NCBI GenBank assembly: GCA_003326205.1
Contig: LWTK01000020.1
Span: 226,623-290,622 of the forward strand
Length of the DNA stretch: 64,000 bases
Origin: Nostoc sp. ATCC 43529
GTDB taxonomy: Bacteria > Cyanobacteriota > Cyanobacteriia > Cyanobacteriales > Nostocaceae
Reading direction: 5' to 3'
This document shows positions 52,881-62,755 of the stretch, piece after piece. The position numbers and the translations under genes were made by a program. Each line of letters starts with the position of its first letter. Position 1 is the stretch's first letter. Under the pieces are notes generated by a model that was not told the origin of the DNA, did not search any database, and saw only the letters and a list, made by a program, of their open reading frames with translations.

Positions 52881-54338
52881 CTATTGTCGAGATTGAATTT
52901 GTTTAACTAAATCATAAAAAGGTTGCCAATTATCTTCTTGAACAATTGGTTCCCAAATGGATTCAATCACGGGTCTTAACAATGCTGTTTTGGGATTATG
53001 AAAAGCTAGAGTCTGGGCGATTACGGGTAGGCGATCGCTATCTAAATCATTCAATATTTTATGGTATAATATACACCAATCATCAAAAATTCCTGATGCT
53101 CCGGGTACTGGGACAATATCAGAACTATTCATCACAAAGCCTGGTTCATCTCGCCATTTAGGCGAAAAGGTACGAGCCATCTCATAAAAAAATTCGTGAT
53201 AACCAACTTTGCTATTGGTCAAAAATTCAATCGTTAAATTCAAAAGCTCTTTTGCCTGTGGATGTGGCAACTCTACAAACCCCAACTTTTTCAGCATTAA
53301 AGAACTGTATTCTGCTTGATAATACTCATCAAACTTTGCTAATCCAAACTTTAAATCGTCTTTATCAATAATCGCCTTGAAAGGTTCCTGGAGCATTTCT
53401 AAATTTAACTGGCAAACGCTTGGCTGATGAATGTAACAATAGCGTCCATAATAGTCAAAATATGCCGCGATAAAGTATGGATTATAGTGAGGAATAAATG
53501 CATAAGGCCCATAATCAAAACTCTCTCCGGTAATTGACATATTGTCAGTATTAAGAACTGCATGGCAAAAACCAGCAGCCATCCACTGCGCTGCTAATTC
53601 TGCAACTCTTTTAACTAATTCGGCGTAAAATAAGGCATATTTATTTTCTTGGGCGTCCAAGTCTTGATAATATTCCTTAATTACGTGGTCTAATAGCTTG
53701 TGAGTTAAATCTGGACGTTGCAAATAGTGTAAGCGCTCAAAATTACCAAAGCGAATATGAGAATTACTCATCCTCACCATTACAGACGAACGAGTCGGTG
53801 AAGGTTCATCCCCCCGCCACAGTGATAAACCTGTTTCAATCATGCTGAGACACCGCGAAGTCCGCACACCCAGGTGGTGCAGTGCTTCCGCAGCCAGAAC
53901 TTCCCGCACTCCACCCTTAAGCGTCAGTAAACCATCGCCACCACGGGAGTAAGGCGTTCTTCCAGAACCTTTCGTGCCAAAATCGTATAATTGCCCATCA
54001 GTACCGCGTACTTGTCCGTAGAGAAAGCCTCTGCCATCACCCAATAATGGGTTATATTCACCAAATTGATAGCCGTGGTAACGCATTGCCAAAAAGGGTT
54101 TGCGCCCCTCGAATTTGCCAAAAGCTGTGATGAAATCCTCATCTTTAACTACTTGGGGATCGAGACCTAAACGCGGTAACAGTCCATTATTACGCCAACG
54201 CAAGATGTGTTGGGGAAATTCTTCTGCTGCAACCTCATCATAGTAGTCATCGCCTAAAGATTCCAAGGCGCTGTCGTAGTTAAGGGAGAGAAAAGGATTG
54301 CTAGAATTTTTGTTGTTTGGGGTTTGGGCCAGAGTCAT
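52881..54338 (-). CDS. selO: SelO/YdiU protein adenylyltransferase
   Basis: A 485-residue pseudokinase-fold enzyme that transfers AMP to protein hydroxyls, described as redox-protective in bacteria and mitochondria. Motifs: [13 protein letters not shown], the nucleotide loop [19 protein letters not shown] (quoted in two pieces here: [12 protein letters not shown] and RGGDG), [18 protein letters not shown], and the catalytic region [24 protein letters not shown] (in parts: [16 protein letters not shown]). These are all present, so it should be active. The sequence [15 protein letters not shown] is typical. Monocistronic. Confidence 0.95.
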   Translation of the reverse strand: MTLAQTPNNKNSSNPFLSLNYDSALESLGDDYYDEVAAEEFPQHILRWRNNGLLPRLGLDPQVVKDEDFITAFGKFEGRKPFLAMRYHGYQFGEYNPLLGDGRGFLYGQVRGTDGQLYDFGTKGSGRTPYSRGGDGLLTLKGGVREVLAAEALHHLGVRTSRCLSMIETGLSLWRGDEPSPTRSSVMVRMSNSHIRFGNFERLHYLQRPDLTHKLLDHVIKEYYQDLDAQENKYALFYAELVKRVAELAAQWMAAGFCHAVLNTDNMSITGESFDYGPYAFIPHYNPYFIAAYFDYYGRYCYIHQPSVCQLNLEMLQEPFKAIIDKDDLKFGLAKFDEYYQAEYSSLMLKKLGFVELPHPQAKELLNLTIEFLTNSKVGYHEFFYEMARTFSPKWRDEPGFVMNSSDIVPVPGASGIFDDWCILYHKILNDLDSDRLPVIAQTLAFHNPKTALLRPVIESIWEPIVQEDNWQPFYDLVKQIQSRQ

Positions 54339-54424
54339 TACAAAGAAAACTTAATTCATTCTTTCTCTTAATACTACCTCTGGCTTCAGCATTAGCATCG
54401 ACATATTCTCAATTACGAATTATT

Positions 54425-55006
54425 TTAAGATTTGGGTACTTGCCAATTAGGATTGGTCAAACTTGTCAAAATATGATCTTCCCACTGCCCATTGATTAAT
54501 AAATAGTCTCTAGCATATCCTTCAATGACAAAACCGAGCCTTTTGAGAACATTGCCACTACGTCGATTGTGAGGCATATAATTAGCCATGATGCGGTGAA
54601 GATTTAATTCTTGAAAGACATATTGAGTCGCTGCTTGTAACCCTTCTGTCATATATCCTTTGCCTTGCTTTGTTTCGGCGAGGCTATATCCCACGTAACA
54701 AAAATGAGCAACTCCGCGAACAAAATTACTAAAATTGATAGTTCCAATAATTACAGTTGGATTTTTTTTAGTAAAAATAAATAGCTTTAAAGACTGACCA
54801 TTGACAAATTCCAAAAAATTGTTCTCTATTTGATACTGCCAATATTCTTCAGTGAAAAAACCATCAGCCCAAAGAGGGTAGAATGGAGTCAAATAAGTTT
54901 TGTTATCAGTAAAGTATTTAATAATTTGGGGTATATCCTCTTGAACCGGCGATCGCAATAACAAGCGATCGCTTCTAATTAATGGCAATTCTAATTTCAT
55001 TGTCAT
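54425..55006 (-). CDS. GNAT-family N-acetyltransferase (RimJ type)
   Basis: A 193-residue acetyltransferase. N-terminal LIRSDRLLLRSPVQEDIPQI is the RimJ/RimL start. The acetyl-CoA loop is in SLAETKQGKGYMTEGLQAATQY (Q/R-x-x-G-x-G/A pattern as QGKGYM). The end has NLHRIMANYMPHNRRSGNVLKRLGFVIEGYARDYLLING, of which the block NRRSGNVLKRLGF is typical. It probably acetylates a protein N-terminus or a small amine. Follows selO in orientation, 87 bp upstream of it on the minus strand, so the two may share a transcript. Confidence 0.9.
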   Translation of the reverse strand: MTMKLELPLIRSDRLLLRSPVQEDIPQIIKYFTDNKTYLTPFYPLWADGFFTEEYWQYQIENNFLEFVNGQSLKLFIFTKKNPTVIIGTINFSNFVRGVAHFCYVGYSLAETKQGKGYMTEGLQAATQYVFQELNLHRIMANYMPHNRRSGNVLKRLGFVIEGYARDYLLINGQWEDHILTSLTNPNWQVPKS

Positions 55007-55092
55007 TTGTCATTTGTCATTAGTCATTAGTCATTGGTCATTGGTCATTGGTCATTGGTCATTGGTCATTGGTCATTTGTCATTTGTCATTA
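55003..55092. repeat. tcattgg/tcatttg heptamer array (STRR)
   Basis: About twelve heptamers tcattgg, tcatttg or tcattag in a row just upstream of the acetyltransferase, followed by ctccccat repeats to about 55155. Confidence 0.85.
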
Positions 55093-55339
55093 TTTTTTCC
55101 CCGCGTCCCCGCGTCTCCCCGTCTCCCCATCTCCCCATCTCCCCATCTCCCCACCTCCCTTCAAAAAATAGAATCTGCCAATCAACCAAAATATTGATAA
55201 GCTGATGTCTAAATATCTAGGCGCAAGGATTGAGAGCTAATGGGTGATTAATAACTTCAATATCCCTTTGCCCAAACCCTGTACCAGAGGAAATTTAACC
55301 AAAAGACAGCCTTGATAAACCTAGTCTACAGGAAGGATA

Positions 55340-56350
55340 GTGACGGTGGGAATACGCTACGATTGGCAGGAATTAGAGATTAGGGCGATATATAACACGC
55401 CTTTGCTAGAGCTGATTTATCAAGCTGCTAGCGTGCATCGCCAATATCATGACCCAACAAAAATCCAAGTTTGTAAGCTCATATCTATTAAAACCGGAGG
55501 TTGCCCAGAAGATTGTAGCTACTGTGCCCAATCTTCGCGCTATCAAACAGAGGTAAAGCCGCAAGCACTCCTAGAAAAGGAAACGGTAGTTAATATTGCC
55601 CAAAAAGCAAAAGAAACTGGTGTTAGTCGCATCTGCATGGGTGCTGCTTGGCGTCAAGTGCGGGATAACTCACAATTTGAGGAAGTCCTGGATATGGTTA
55701 AGGATGTGACGGCAATGGGTTTGGAAGTATGCTGCACTCTGGGAATGTTGACACCAAATCAAGCCAAGCGATTAGAAGAAGCGGGACTTTACGCCTATAA
55801 CCATAACTTGGATACCTCCGAAGAATATTACAGCACAATTATTACCACAAGAACTTATGGCGATCGCCTCAATACAATTGAGAATGTTCGTCAAACAAAC
55901 GTCACTGTATGTTCCGGCGGTATCCTGGGTTTGGGCGAAACTGTGGATGACCGTATTGCTATGTTGCAAACTCTAGCAAGCTTACAACCGCATCCAGAAT
56001 CTGTACCAATTAATATTCTTTCTCAAGTACCAGGCACACCCCTAGAAAATCAGCCTGATGTCCCCATTTGGGATATCGTGCGGATGATTGCCACAGCCAG
56101 AATTGTCATGCCAAATTCCGATGTGCGTCTGAGTGCTGGTAGGGCGAGACTTTCTCAAGTCGAACAAGCTTTGTGCTTTATGGCAGGAGCCAATTCTATC
56201 TTTTCTAGCGACGACAACAAAATGTTGACCGTGACCACCCCTTGTCCAGATTATGATAGCGATCGCCAAATGCTGAATTTACTCGGTTTACAAATGCGTC
56301 CGCCTTCCCAAAGAGAGGAGAAAGTTATAAGGGAAGCTGTAGTGGGATGA
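55340..56350 (+). CDS. bioB: Biotin synthase
   Basis: Inserts sulphur into dethiobiotin by radical SAM chemistry. The 336-residue length is normal. The [4Fe-4S] cysteines are C55, C59 and C62 in [14 protein letters not shown]. Other family motifs are [63 protein letters not shown] and [10 protein letters not shown] (Arg/Cys ligands of the [2Fe-2S] cluster). Start: GTG at 55340 with gaaggat upstream. No other bio genes lie nearby. Confidence 0.97.
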   Translation: MTVGIRYDWQELEIRAIYNTPLLELIYQAASVHRQYHDPTKIQVCKLISIKTGGCPEDCSYCAQSSRYQTEVKPQALLEKETVVNIAQKAKETGVSRICMGAAWRQVRDNSQFEEVLDMVKDVTAMGLEVCCTLGMLTPNQAKRLEEAGLYAYNHNLDTSEEYYSTIITTRTYGDRLNTIENVRQTNVTVCSGGILGLGETVDDRIAMLQTLASLQPHPESVPINILSQVPGTPLENQPDVPIWDIVRMIATARIVMPNSDVRLSAGRARLSQVEQALCFMAGANSIFSSDDNKMLTVTTPCPDYDSDRQMLNLLGLQMRPPSQREEKVIREAVVG

Positions 56351-56427
56351 ATAAGAGGGGCAGGGGGCAGGAGGCAGGGGGACATGAGGAGATGGGGAGA
56401 GATTTTCACCCTACCACCCCACCTTTC

Positions 56428-56512
56428 CCATGCCCAATGCCCCATGCCCCATGCCCAATGCCCAATGCCCAATGCCCCATGCCCCATGCCCAATGCCCAA
56501 TGCCCCATCAAC
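56428..56512. repeat. atgcccc/atgccca heptamer array (STRR)
   Basis: About twelve heptamers atgcccc, atgccca in the spacer between the convergent bioB and marR-type genes. It keeps several frames open without coding. Confidence 0.85.
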
Positions 56513-57005
56513 GCGAATCCTCAAATGATGTCAAGAGCTTTCTTAACAACACAACAAGTAACTCCTGCTCTGATTGCGGCAAAACACTGAGGATGCGATG
56601 CTCATTGGCAACATGAGCTTCTACGGCTTTCTCAATTAAGTTGAAACCTTCTGGTGTCAATGTAATTAAAGTGCCACGCCGATCGCTCGGATCGGGAATT
56701 CGTTTTACCAAGCCAGCTTTCTCTAGTTGGTCAATGCGATGGGTCATTGTGCCCGATGAAACCATTAAAGTGTTAAACAATGCCGTTGGTGAAAGCTGGT
56801 AAGGTTCGCCAGAGCGACGTAAGGTGGCTAACACATCAAATTCCCCAACATTGAGTCCAAACTGAGAAAACGTGTCTTGGATTGCATGTTCAAAATGCTT
56901 AGCTAGCTTTCCCATACGCCCAATCACTCCCATTGGCGAAACGTCCAAATCCGGGCGCTCGCGTTGCCATTGCCCCAAAATCCTATCGACTGCATCCAAA
57001 GTCAT
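56508..57005 (-). CDS. MarR-family transcription regulator
   Basis: A 165-residue winged-helix regulator. N-terminal helices (AVDRILGQWQRERPDLDVSPM) precede the DNA-binding core NVGEFDVLATLRRSGEPYQLSPTALFNTLMVSSGTMTHRID (quoted in parts: NVGEFDVLATLR, SSGTMTHRID), and the wing RIPDPSDRRGTLITLT. It is divergent from an EamA exporter, with only 100 bp between the genes, and a perfect palindrome there is its likely operator. It probably represses both genes until a ligand binds. Confidence 0.94.
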   Translation of the reverse strand: MTLDAVDRILGQWQRERPDLDVSPMGVIGRMGKLAKHFEHAIQDTFSQFGLNVGEFDVLATLRRSGEPYQLSPTALFNTLMVSSGTMTHRIDQLEKAGLVKRIPDPSDRRGTLITLTPEGFNLIEKAVEAHVANEHRILSVLPQSEQELLVVLLRKLLTSFEDSR

Positions 57006-57068
57006 TGTGGTGATTGCTTATCCAGGTCTCTCGAACTCAAATATCTTAACATCAAGATAAATGCTAAA

Positions 57069-57099
57069 ATCTCGATATCAAGATACTTGATATCGAGAT
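57069..57099. promoter_or_regulatory. Palindromic operator of the MarR/EamA pair
   Basis: atctcgatatcaag (57069-57082), three bases, then cttgatatcgagat (57086-57099): perfect 14-bp arms. A further half-site atcaagat lies at about 57050. It is six bases before the exporter start, so a bound regulator would block its translation start region and transcription. Confidence 0.8.
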
Positions 57100-57105
57100 A
57101 AATTT

Positions 57106-58002
57106 ATGAAAAGAAAGACTACTGGAAAGTTAGATATTTGGTTGACAGCCTTAGCACCAGCAACTTGGGGAACTACGTACATAGTGGCAACGGAACTTTT
57201 GCCACCGAATCACCCGTTATTAGTTGCAGCGTTGCGATCGCTACCCATTGGTATTTTGTTAACCGCAAGTTTGCGAGAACTTCCCAAGGGTATTTGGTGG
57301 TGGCGAATTTTGGTGCTGGGAGGGTTGAATATTGGTATTTTCCAAGCCTTGCTGTTTGTAGCAGCCTATCGTCTTCCCGGAGGAGTAGCAGCAACAGCGG
57401 GAGCAATTCAACCGTTGTTAGTAGTGATATTTTCTTGGCTATTACTGGGCGAACAACCATCAAAACGCTCAATTATGGCAGCCATTGTCGGATTTATTGG
57501 CGTTGGTTTATTGGTTCTGAGTCCGGCGGCTCGTTTGGATTGGATTGGAATTGCCGCTGCGATCGCTGGAGCAGTAACAATGGGATTGGGAACAACATTA
57601 ACCAAACGCTGGAAACGTCCAGTCTCGCTGCTAGTGTTTACAGCATGGCAATTGGCCATCGGTGGGATGATTCTTTTACCTATTGCCTTAGTTGTTGAAA
57701 AACCTTTGACTGAACTAAGTTGGACAAACTTATTGGGATTTATCTATTTGGGCTTAGTGGGAACTGGGTTAGCTTATATGCTTTGGTTTCGCGGAATCGA
57801 GCGATTAAAAGCAACAGCTGTTTCTTGCTTGGGATTGATGAGTCCTGTGGTTGCAACACTGATGGGATATGTTGTCTTGCATCAAAGCCTAACGCCAATT
57901 CAACTGCTTGGAGGAGCGATGGTATTGGTGAGTGTTGTAGCGGGACAACAAAGTAATAGATTTGGCGATAGTTCCACCACCCGCCTGAAAGTATTGCCTT
58001 AA
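57106..58002 (+). CDS. EamA-family drug/metabolite exporter
   Basis: A 298-residue protein with ten hydrophobic segments arranged as two EamA repeats. The first starts LTALAPATWGTTYIVATELLP and includes PLLVAALRSLPIGILL; the second starts IAGAVTMGLGTTLTKRW and includes VFTAWQLAIGGMILLPIAL. LLGEQPSKRSIMAAIVGFIGVGLL and LHQSLTPIQLLGGAMVLVSVV are typical ends. It probably exports a small metabolite, controlled by the divergent MarR protein. The start ATG at 57106 lies just after the palindrome. Confidence 0.92.
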   Translation: MKRKTTGKLDIWLTALAPATWGTTYIVATELLPPNHPLLVAALRSLPIGILLTASLRELPKGIWWWRILVLGGLNIGIFQALLFVAAYRLPGGVAATAGAIQPLLVVIFSWLLLGEQPSKRSIMAAIVGFIGVGLLVLSPAARLDWIGIAAAIAGAVTMGLGTTLTKRWKRPVSLLVFTAWQLAIGGMILLPIALVVEKPLTELSWTNLLGFIYLGLVGTGLAYMLWFRGIERLKATAVSCLGLMSPVVATLMGYVVLHQSLTPIQLLGGAMVLVSVVAGQQSNRFGDSSTTRLKVLP

Positions 58003-58116
58003 AAAGAACTTTAGATGCTCATGGTATTTTTAAGTGCAACTTGTTGTCCATTGAAGGACAGGCAAAGTACCCGTCCTTCAAAATTCATGGGTTGACAGGT
58101 TAAATGTGTCTCTCGA

Positions 58117-58212
58117 TTAAATTATCTTGGCAGTCCGCAGACCGAAAAACAGACCAAGAGCTATACCAAAGAATAAACCCAAAAAGCCGATGTAAGCTAC
58201 AATCGCAAACAT
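58117..58212 (-). CDS. petL: PetL, cytochrome b6f complex subunit 6
   Basis: A 31-residue gene too short for most gene callers. It encodes one membrane helix: [18 protein letters not shown], then [13 protein letters not shown]. This matches cyanobacterial PetL (from memory [18 protein letters not shown]), which stabilises the cytochrome b6f complex in the thylakoid. A ribosome-binding site ggag lies seven bases upstream on the minus strand. Convergent with the EamA gene and divergent from aroB. Confidence 0.93.
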   Translation of the reverse strand: MFAIVAYIGFLGLFFGIALGLFFGLRTAKII

Positions 58213-58446
58213 TTATTTTTCTCCACAATACTTCCTAAATCTATTGAATCATTAGATGTTGGATATTGGGCATACGGCAAAACCCTTCGGGTAGGGAAAA
58301 GGGAAAAGGTGAAAGGGAAAAGGAGGGATCTTTGGTTTGCCCCTTGCCCCTTGCCCCTTACCCTTTGCCCCCCTGCCCCCTGCCCTATGCCCTTTCCCCA
58401 GATTGCGATAGAATACACCCCACGGGCGCTTGTTTGGGGTTGGGCA

Positions 58447-59538
58447 ATGACTTCTGTAATTAATGTGAATTTACCAGGGCAGTCTTATGAGATTGCGATC
58501 GCGCCTTCAAGCCTAGATCGACTCGGCCAAGATATGGCCAATCTGAAGCTAGGTAAGAAGGTACTGCTGGTTTCTAATCCAACGATTTTTAAGCATTTTG
58601 GGGAAAAAGCCATTGCATCGCTGACATCTGCTGGCTTTGATGTTGCTAGCTGCACCCTACCACCTGGGGAACGCTATAAAACCCTCAATTCCATCCAAAA
58701 ACTCTACGATGTCGCTTTGGAAAACCGCCTAGAACGTTCTTCTACTATGGTGGCTTTGGGAGGAGGCGTAATTGGTGATATGACTGGTTTTGCTGCTGCA
58801 ACTTGGCTGCGGGGCATTAATGTCGTGCAAGTGCCTACCTCTCTGTTGGCAATGGTAGATTCGGCAATTGGGGGCAAAACTGGCGTCAATCATCCCCACG
58901 GTAAAAACTTAATTGGGGCATTCCATCAACCACGCTTGGTTTTGATTGACCCAGAAGTGTTGAAAACTCTCCCGATGCGCGAGTTTCGGGCAGGGATGGC
59001 AGAAGTGATAAAGTACGGCGTGATTTGGGATGCCGAATTATTTGCCGAGTTGGAAGCCAGTAAACGCCTCGACCAACTCCGCTATGTAAAACCTGAATTG
59101 ATAAGCAGCATATTAACGCGCTCTTGTCAAGCAAAAGCTGATGTTGTTAGCAAAGATGAAAAAGAAGGTGGATTAAGGGCGATTCTCAACTATGGACATA
59201 CCATCGGTCATGCAGTGGAAAGTTTGACTGGTTATCGGCTAGTGAATCACGGTGAAGCAGTGGCGATCGGTATGGTAGCGGCTGGAAAAATTGCTGTGGA
59301 ACTAGGAATGTGGCAAAAGGAAGACAGTGAACGTCAAAATGCTTTAATTCAAAAAGCAGGTTTACCAACTCAGTTACCAGTTGGGGTGGATATTGAAGCA
59401 CTTATTGAAGCATTGCAGTTAGATAAAAAAGTCAAAGACGGGAAAGTCCGGTTTATTTTGCCAACGCAAATTGGTGTAGTGGCAATTACTGATGAAGTGC
59501 CATCAGATGTTATTCGCCAAGTGCTGCGGGAGATTTGA
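58447..59538 (+). CDS. aroB: 3-dehydroquinate synthase
   Basis: Second step of the shikimate pathway; converts DAHP to 3-dehydroquinate with NAD and a divalent metal. The start ATG at 58447 ([16 protein letters not shown]) gives 363 residues, the usual size; a frame from 58309 reads through repeats. Motifs: NAD loop [47 protein letters not shown], metal ligands in [18 protein letters not shown] and [10 protein letters not shown], and [13 protein letters not shown]. Confidence 0.96.
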   Translation: MTSVINVNLPGQSYEIAIAPSSLDRLGQDMANLKLGKKVLLVSNPTIFKHFGEKAIASLTSAGFDVASCTLPPGERYKTLNSIQKLYDVALENRLERSSTMVALGGGVIGDMTGFAAATWLRGINVVQVPTSLLAMVDSAIGGKTGVNHPHGKNLIGAFHQPRLVLIDPEVLKTLPMREFRAGMAEVIKYGVIWDAELFAELEASKRLDQLRYVKPELISSILTRSCQAKADVVSKDEKEGGLRAILNYGHTIGHAVESLTGYRLVNHGEAVAIGMVAAGKIAVELGMWQKEDSERQNALIQKAGLPTQLPVGVDIEALIEALQLDKKVKDGKVRFILPTQIGVVAITDEVPSDVIRQVLREI

Positions 59539-59666
59539 TAAAAATCGGTAATTACTGAAATAAATGAATAAAAAAGTATAAAATTAACTATAAAACTCTT
59601 ATCAGATTAAAACAGAATTCAGCAATCTTTTTAGTGGGGGATTTAGACCCGCCACTCTATTACTTA

Positions 59667-59710
59667 CAAAGTTCTATACCCTGCGGCATCCCGCAGGGTA
59701 CAGAACTTTG
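59667..59710. repeat. Palindrome caaagttct...agaactttg
   Basis: caaagttctataccctgcgg pairs with ccgcagggtacagaactttg, separated by four bases (catc). A strong hairpin about 130 bp past aroB; it may terminate it or be an interspersed repeat. Confidence 0.7.
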
Positions 59711-59811
59711 TGCTAATTGTAAACCACCAAATTAAAAATTTGCTGGGGACTTAAACCCAGTTATTCATCCGCCAGTCATACAGAATACCTTTCCTGTATT
59801 CTGACGACTGA

Positions 59812-60216
59812 CGCCTTTATTCTTTATATAAACAAGCTGAAGCTGCACTCAAAGAAAGCGAACAGAAATTTCGCTTATTTACAGAAAATATTAAAAGTAC
59901 ATTTTGGATAACTGATATTAGAAGAAATATTCGCCAAATTATCTATGTAAGTCCTGCTTTTGAAGAAATTTGGGGACGTTCTACAGAAGAAGTTTATACA
60001 TCATCTGATACATTTTTAGAAACGATTCATCCAAGCGATCGCCAGCGGTTCATTATGGATACGCCAAAACGAACTGAGGGCGAATATGATGAAGAATACC
60101 GAATTATTTGGCCAGATGGAGGGATACGTTGGATTCGTAGCCGTGCCTTCCCCATCAAAAATGACGAGGGAGAAGTGTATCGCATCACCGGCATTGCTAA
60201 AGATACCTTCAGTTAG
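59812..60216 (+). pseudogene. PAS-domain fragment without a start codon
   Basis: An open frame from just after a TGA (59809) to the TAG at 60214-60216. It encodes a full PAS/PAC unit (ESEQKFRLFTENIKSTFWIT, YVSPAFEEIWGRSTEEVY, RWIRSRAFPIKNDEGEVYRI and TGIAKDTFS) but has no ATG, GTG or TTG before the domain. It ends right after the PAC motif where a kinase would continue. It is the middle piece of a former sensor kinase. Confidence 0.8.
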
Positions 60217-60368
60217 GGACTTCCAACTAAAATAAATATTCCATCCTTGCGGGACGCCACGCGAACGCATTTAGGGCAGGGGGGAGGAACAGTCGTGTTG
60301 AGTCAGAAATTCGGATATAAGAATTATTCACTGCAAGTTTACACAAAATTGCTATAGGGAAATCTAAT

Positions 60369-60566
60369 ATGTTATCGATAAATAATTTTGGGAAAAATAA
60401 ACTATCAGAACTCCATCAACAAAATGAGTATTTAAGTAAAAGTATGAATAAAAAAATATTAGTAGTTGAAGACGAAATCCAAGTTTGCTCAAATATTCAA
60501 CAGATTCAGGACTTACACACTCAGATCCCCCAACCCCCGATCCTTGGGGGACTAGGGGGGATCTAG
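60369..60566 (+). pseudogene. Receiver-domain fragment cut by a repeat
   Basis: From Met at 60444 it reads MNKKILVVEDEIQVCSNIQQ, the start of a receiver domain, then diverges after ~25 residues into the translation of a palindromic repeat (agatcccccaac...gggggatct, 60520-60566). The rest of a receiver is missing. An alternative start at 60369 adds a short leader. The intact REC-kinase gene 100 bp downstream starts with a similar sequence (MNTILIIEDEEQIRENIEE), so this may be a partial duplicate. Confidence 0.7.
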
Positions 60567-60668
60567 GTTTGAGGCTTTAGCGCGTAAAGTAAAAGAAGCA
60601 TTTTGCAGTATTAAACTATGAGATAATTACCAATTTTGAATATAAATAGGATTGAAATATTATATTAG

Positions 60669-61775
60669 ATGAACACCATTTTAATCATAGAAGATGAAGA
60701 ACAAATTCGGGAAAATATTGAAGAGATATTACAACTTTCTGACTTTAAAACTTTGATAGCTCCAAATGGTAAAATTGGATTAGAAATTGCTAAAACAAAA
60801 TTACCTGATTTGATTATCTGCGACATCATGATGCCAGAGTTAGACGGCTATAGTGTACTGGCTGCTCTGCGTAAAAATGAAGCAACAATGAATATTCCTT
60901 TGATATTTGTCACAGCTAAAGCTGAACGTTCAGATTTTCGTCAGGGTATGGAAATTGGAGCCGATGATTATTTAACAAAACCATTTACAACGGAAGAATT
61001 ATTAAAAGCGATCGCTACTCGTCTGCATAAACAATCTGTAGTTCAACGTCAATCTCAAGCTAAGCTAGATGAACTCAGAATCAATATTGCTCATTCATTG
61101 CCTCATGAACTCAATACTCCTTTAAACGGGATTCTTGGAATGTCACAATTGTTAGTTGACAATTGTAGCATGATGCGTGAATCTGAAGAAATCGAAATTG
61201 CAGAGTTAATTTATACCTCAGCTAACCGACTAAATCGATTAACTCAACGCTTTTTACTCTACTCTAATTTAGAACTAATCACACGAGATAGCGAAAAAAT
61301 TCGAGAACTTCAAGAAACTTCAGAACGATGTGTTACTAAAACAGTTATTAGTGATGTTTGTCTTCAAAGAGCTAAAGAATTTTCTCGAACCAAAGATCTA
61401 ACTCTAGAACTTACAGAATCAATTGTGCAAATGCCAGAAGATAAATTGAGTATTGTCATTGAAGAATTGATAGACAATGCTTTTAAATTTTCTTTACCTG
61501 GTAGCAAAGTGAGAGTTATTAGCAATATTTATCGTAATAAATTTAGTTTACATTTAGTTGATAATGGCAAAGGAATGACAATTCAAGAAATTGAAAGAAT
61601 TGGAGCATTTATTCAATTTAATCGCAAGTTACATGAACAACAAGGCTCTGGACTGGGGCTGAGTATTGTTCAGCATATAATCAAATTATATGGTGGGGAA
61701 TTGATAATCAATAGTATTCCCGAACAACAAACTATTGTCAGCGTTATTTTACCTTACCAAATTAGCCAAAAATAA
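60669..61775 (+). CDS. Receiver-histidine kinase hybrid protein
   Basis: A 368-residue soluble protein: receiver (1-120; acidic pair EDEE, phosphoacceptor in LIICDIMMPELDGYSV, Lys in YLTKPFTTEELL), then HisKA with the phosphohistidine in IAHSLPHELNTPLNGI and HATPase_c (IEELIDNAFKFSLPGS, DNGKGMTIQEIERIG, GSGLGLSIVQHIIKLYGG). With no sensory domain, input is probably a phosphate on the receiver from another kinase. The two fragments upstream suggest it is the survivor of a larger signalling cluster. Confidence 0.93.
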   Translation: MNTILIIEDEEQIRENIEEILQLSDFKTLIAPNGKIGLEIAKTKLPDLIICDIMMPELDGYSVLAALRKNEATMNIPLIFVTAKAERSDFRQGMEIGADDYLTKPFTTEELLKAIATRLHKQSVVQRQSQAKLDELRINIAHSLPHELNTPLNGILGMSQLLVDNCSMMRESEEIEIAELIYTSANRLNRLTQRFLLYSNLELITRDSEKIRELQETSERCVTKTVISDVCLQRAKEFSRTKDLTLELTESIVQMPEDKLSIVIEELIDNAFKFSLPGSKVRVISNIYRNKFSLHLVDNGKGMTIQEIERIGAFIQFNRKLHEQQGSGLGLSIVQHIIKLYGGELIINSIPEQQTIVSVILPYQISQK

Positions 61776-61866
61776 AAAGGTAAGATAATAATTCCGGAAT
61801 CATGAATCAGAATGTAAAATGATTAAAAAATAAAAGTACTATAGCTTGTTAGTTTTATTTAAATTA

Positions 61867-62010
61867 ACGTGAATTCGGCAGACCTCACCCACCCAGCCTC
61901 CCTCTCCTACCAGGAGAGGGAGGAGTAACGAAAAATTAGGCTTTTTGCTACCCTCTCCTATTAGGAGAGGGGCTGGGGGTGAGGTCAAAATCCTATACAT
62001 TGAATTCACG
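61867..62010 (-). mobile_element. MITE copy 2 with target-site duplication
   Basis: Reverse-oriented copy of the element at 52618. Ends acgtgaattc and gaattcacg; flanked by the direct repeat ttaaatta (61859-61866 and 62011-62018). Read in reverse it aligns with copy 1 almost throughout (cctcacccccagcccctctcc, ttttcgttactcctccctct), with a few changes. No coding capacity. Confidence 0.8.
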
Positions 62011-62024
62011 TTAAATTATTAAGC

Positions 62025-62222
62025 TTGCTTCTCAAAGTCTTCTTAATCTTGACAGATGTTTATTTTAATGGTTTGGGTAACTTTGATACAACCTACATCC
62101 GTAACCAATTTATCCAGGATTTGAGAGATAGGGGATATAATTCAGCAAATCTTCCCCAAGGCTGGCCTAGTCAAATCAACCTGAATTCTCTGATTGGTAA
62201 ACTCAAAAACCAATGTTTCTAA
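62025..62222 (+). CDS. Short hypothetical protein or fragment
   Basis: A 65-residue frame beginning seven bases after the second MITE's target duplication. The sequence (NGLGNFDTTYIRNQFIQDLR, then NSANLPQGWPSQINLNSLIG) has the composition of a real protein, but I do not recognise it and no ribosome-binding site is evident. It may be the tail of a gene whose front was lost. Confidence 0.3.
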   Translation: MLLKVFLILTDVYFNGLGNFDTTYIRNQFIQDLRDRGYNSANLPQGWPSQINLNSLIGKLKNQCF

Positions 62223-62348
62223 GTATAGGGAAAAGGCAAGAGGCAATAAGTTTTGTTTCAGGCTTATTTAGAATTGCAATAACAGGAATTTCATTTGGGC
62301 TTGGGAATTAAGTCACAATAATAATAGGCAATCATAGAGGATGGTACT

Positions 62349-62651
62349 ATGCTTCCCTTAACTCAAATTATTCGCAATTTCTTCCTTCGTTTGGAAGGTT
62401 TTTTGTCTGTTGTTTTCAAACCTTTGTTGAATTTTGTCAAAAATTTCTTTGCCTTTTTTACTAGGGTGTTCGGATTGACTAGCTCTAATTATTTCTTGGA
62501 ATCCGATCGGGAGCAAAGTATAAATAAAGAGCCGATTCAAACGTTTCAGAATACCACTCCTGAAACTCCCGCCACTACCCGCCGTCGTGCCAATACCAAA
62601 AAAATTGATGATTACTATATCAATATGGCGCGTGACGTGAATCCCCAGTGA
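62349..62651 (+). CDS. Small conserved hypothetical protein
   Basis: A 100-residue protein, start preceded by agagga. The N-terminal half (residues 1-45, QIIRNFFLRLEGFLSVVFKP and FVKNFFAFFTRVFGLTSS) is amphipathic or membrane-seeking, with many Phe; the C-terminal half is hydrophilic (TPETPATTRRRANTKKIDDYY). It could bind a membrane surface. Not recognised as a named family. Confidence 0.65.
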   Translation: MLPLTQIIRNFFLRLEGFLSVVFKPLLNFVKNFFAFFTRVFGLTSSNYFLESDREQSINKEPIQTFQNTTPETPATTRRRANTKKIDDYYINMARDVNPQ

Positions 62652-62755
62652 GTTACTTGCGCCAGATACAGCCTAATTCCTGCAATTAAGTCCTTGCACT
62701 TAAGCATTTCAGACTTTTACTGATAATTTTTGTATAACTGGCGGTTAATCCCCAC

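Noticed and set aside
57138..57698. 186-residue Ser-rich frame overlapping the EamA gene
   Set aside because: It overlaps a clear membrane transporter in another frame, is mostly Ser/Asn and shows no domain.
58309..58446. N-terminal extension of aroB
   Set aside because: Reads through ccccttgccc-type heptamers and gives a Pro/Cys-rich leader that AroB proteins lack. The ATG at 58447 starts the known N-terminus.
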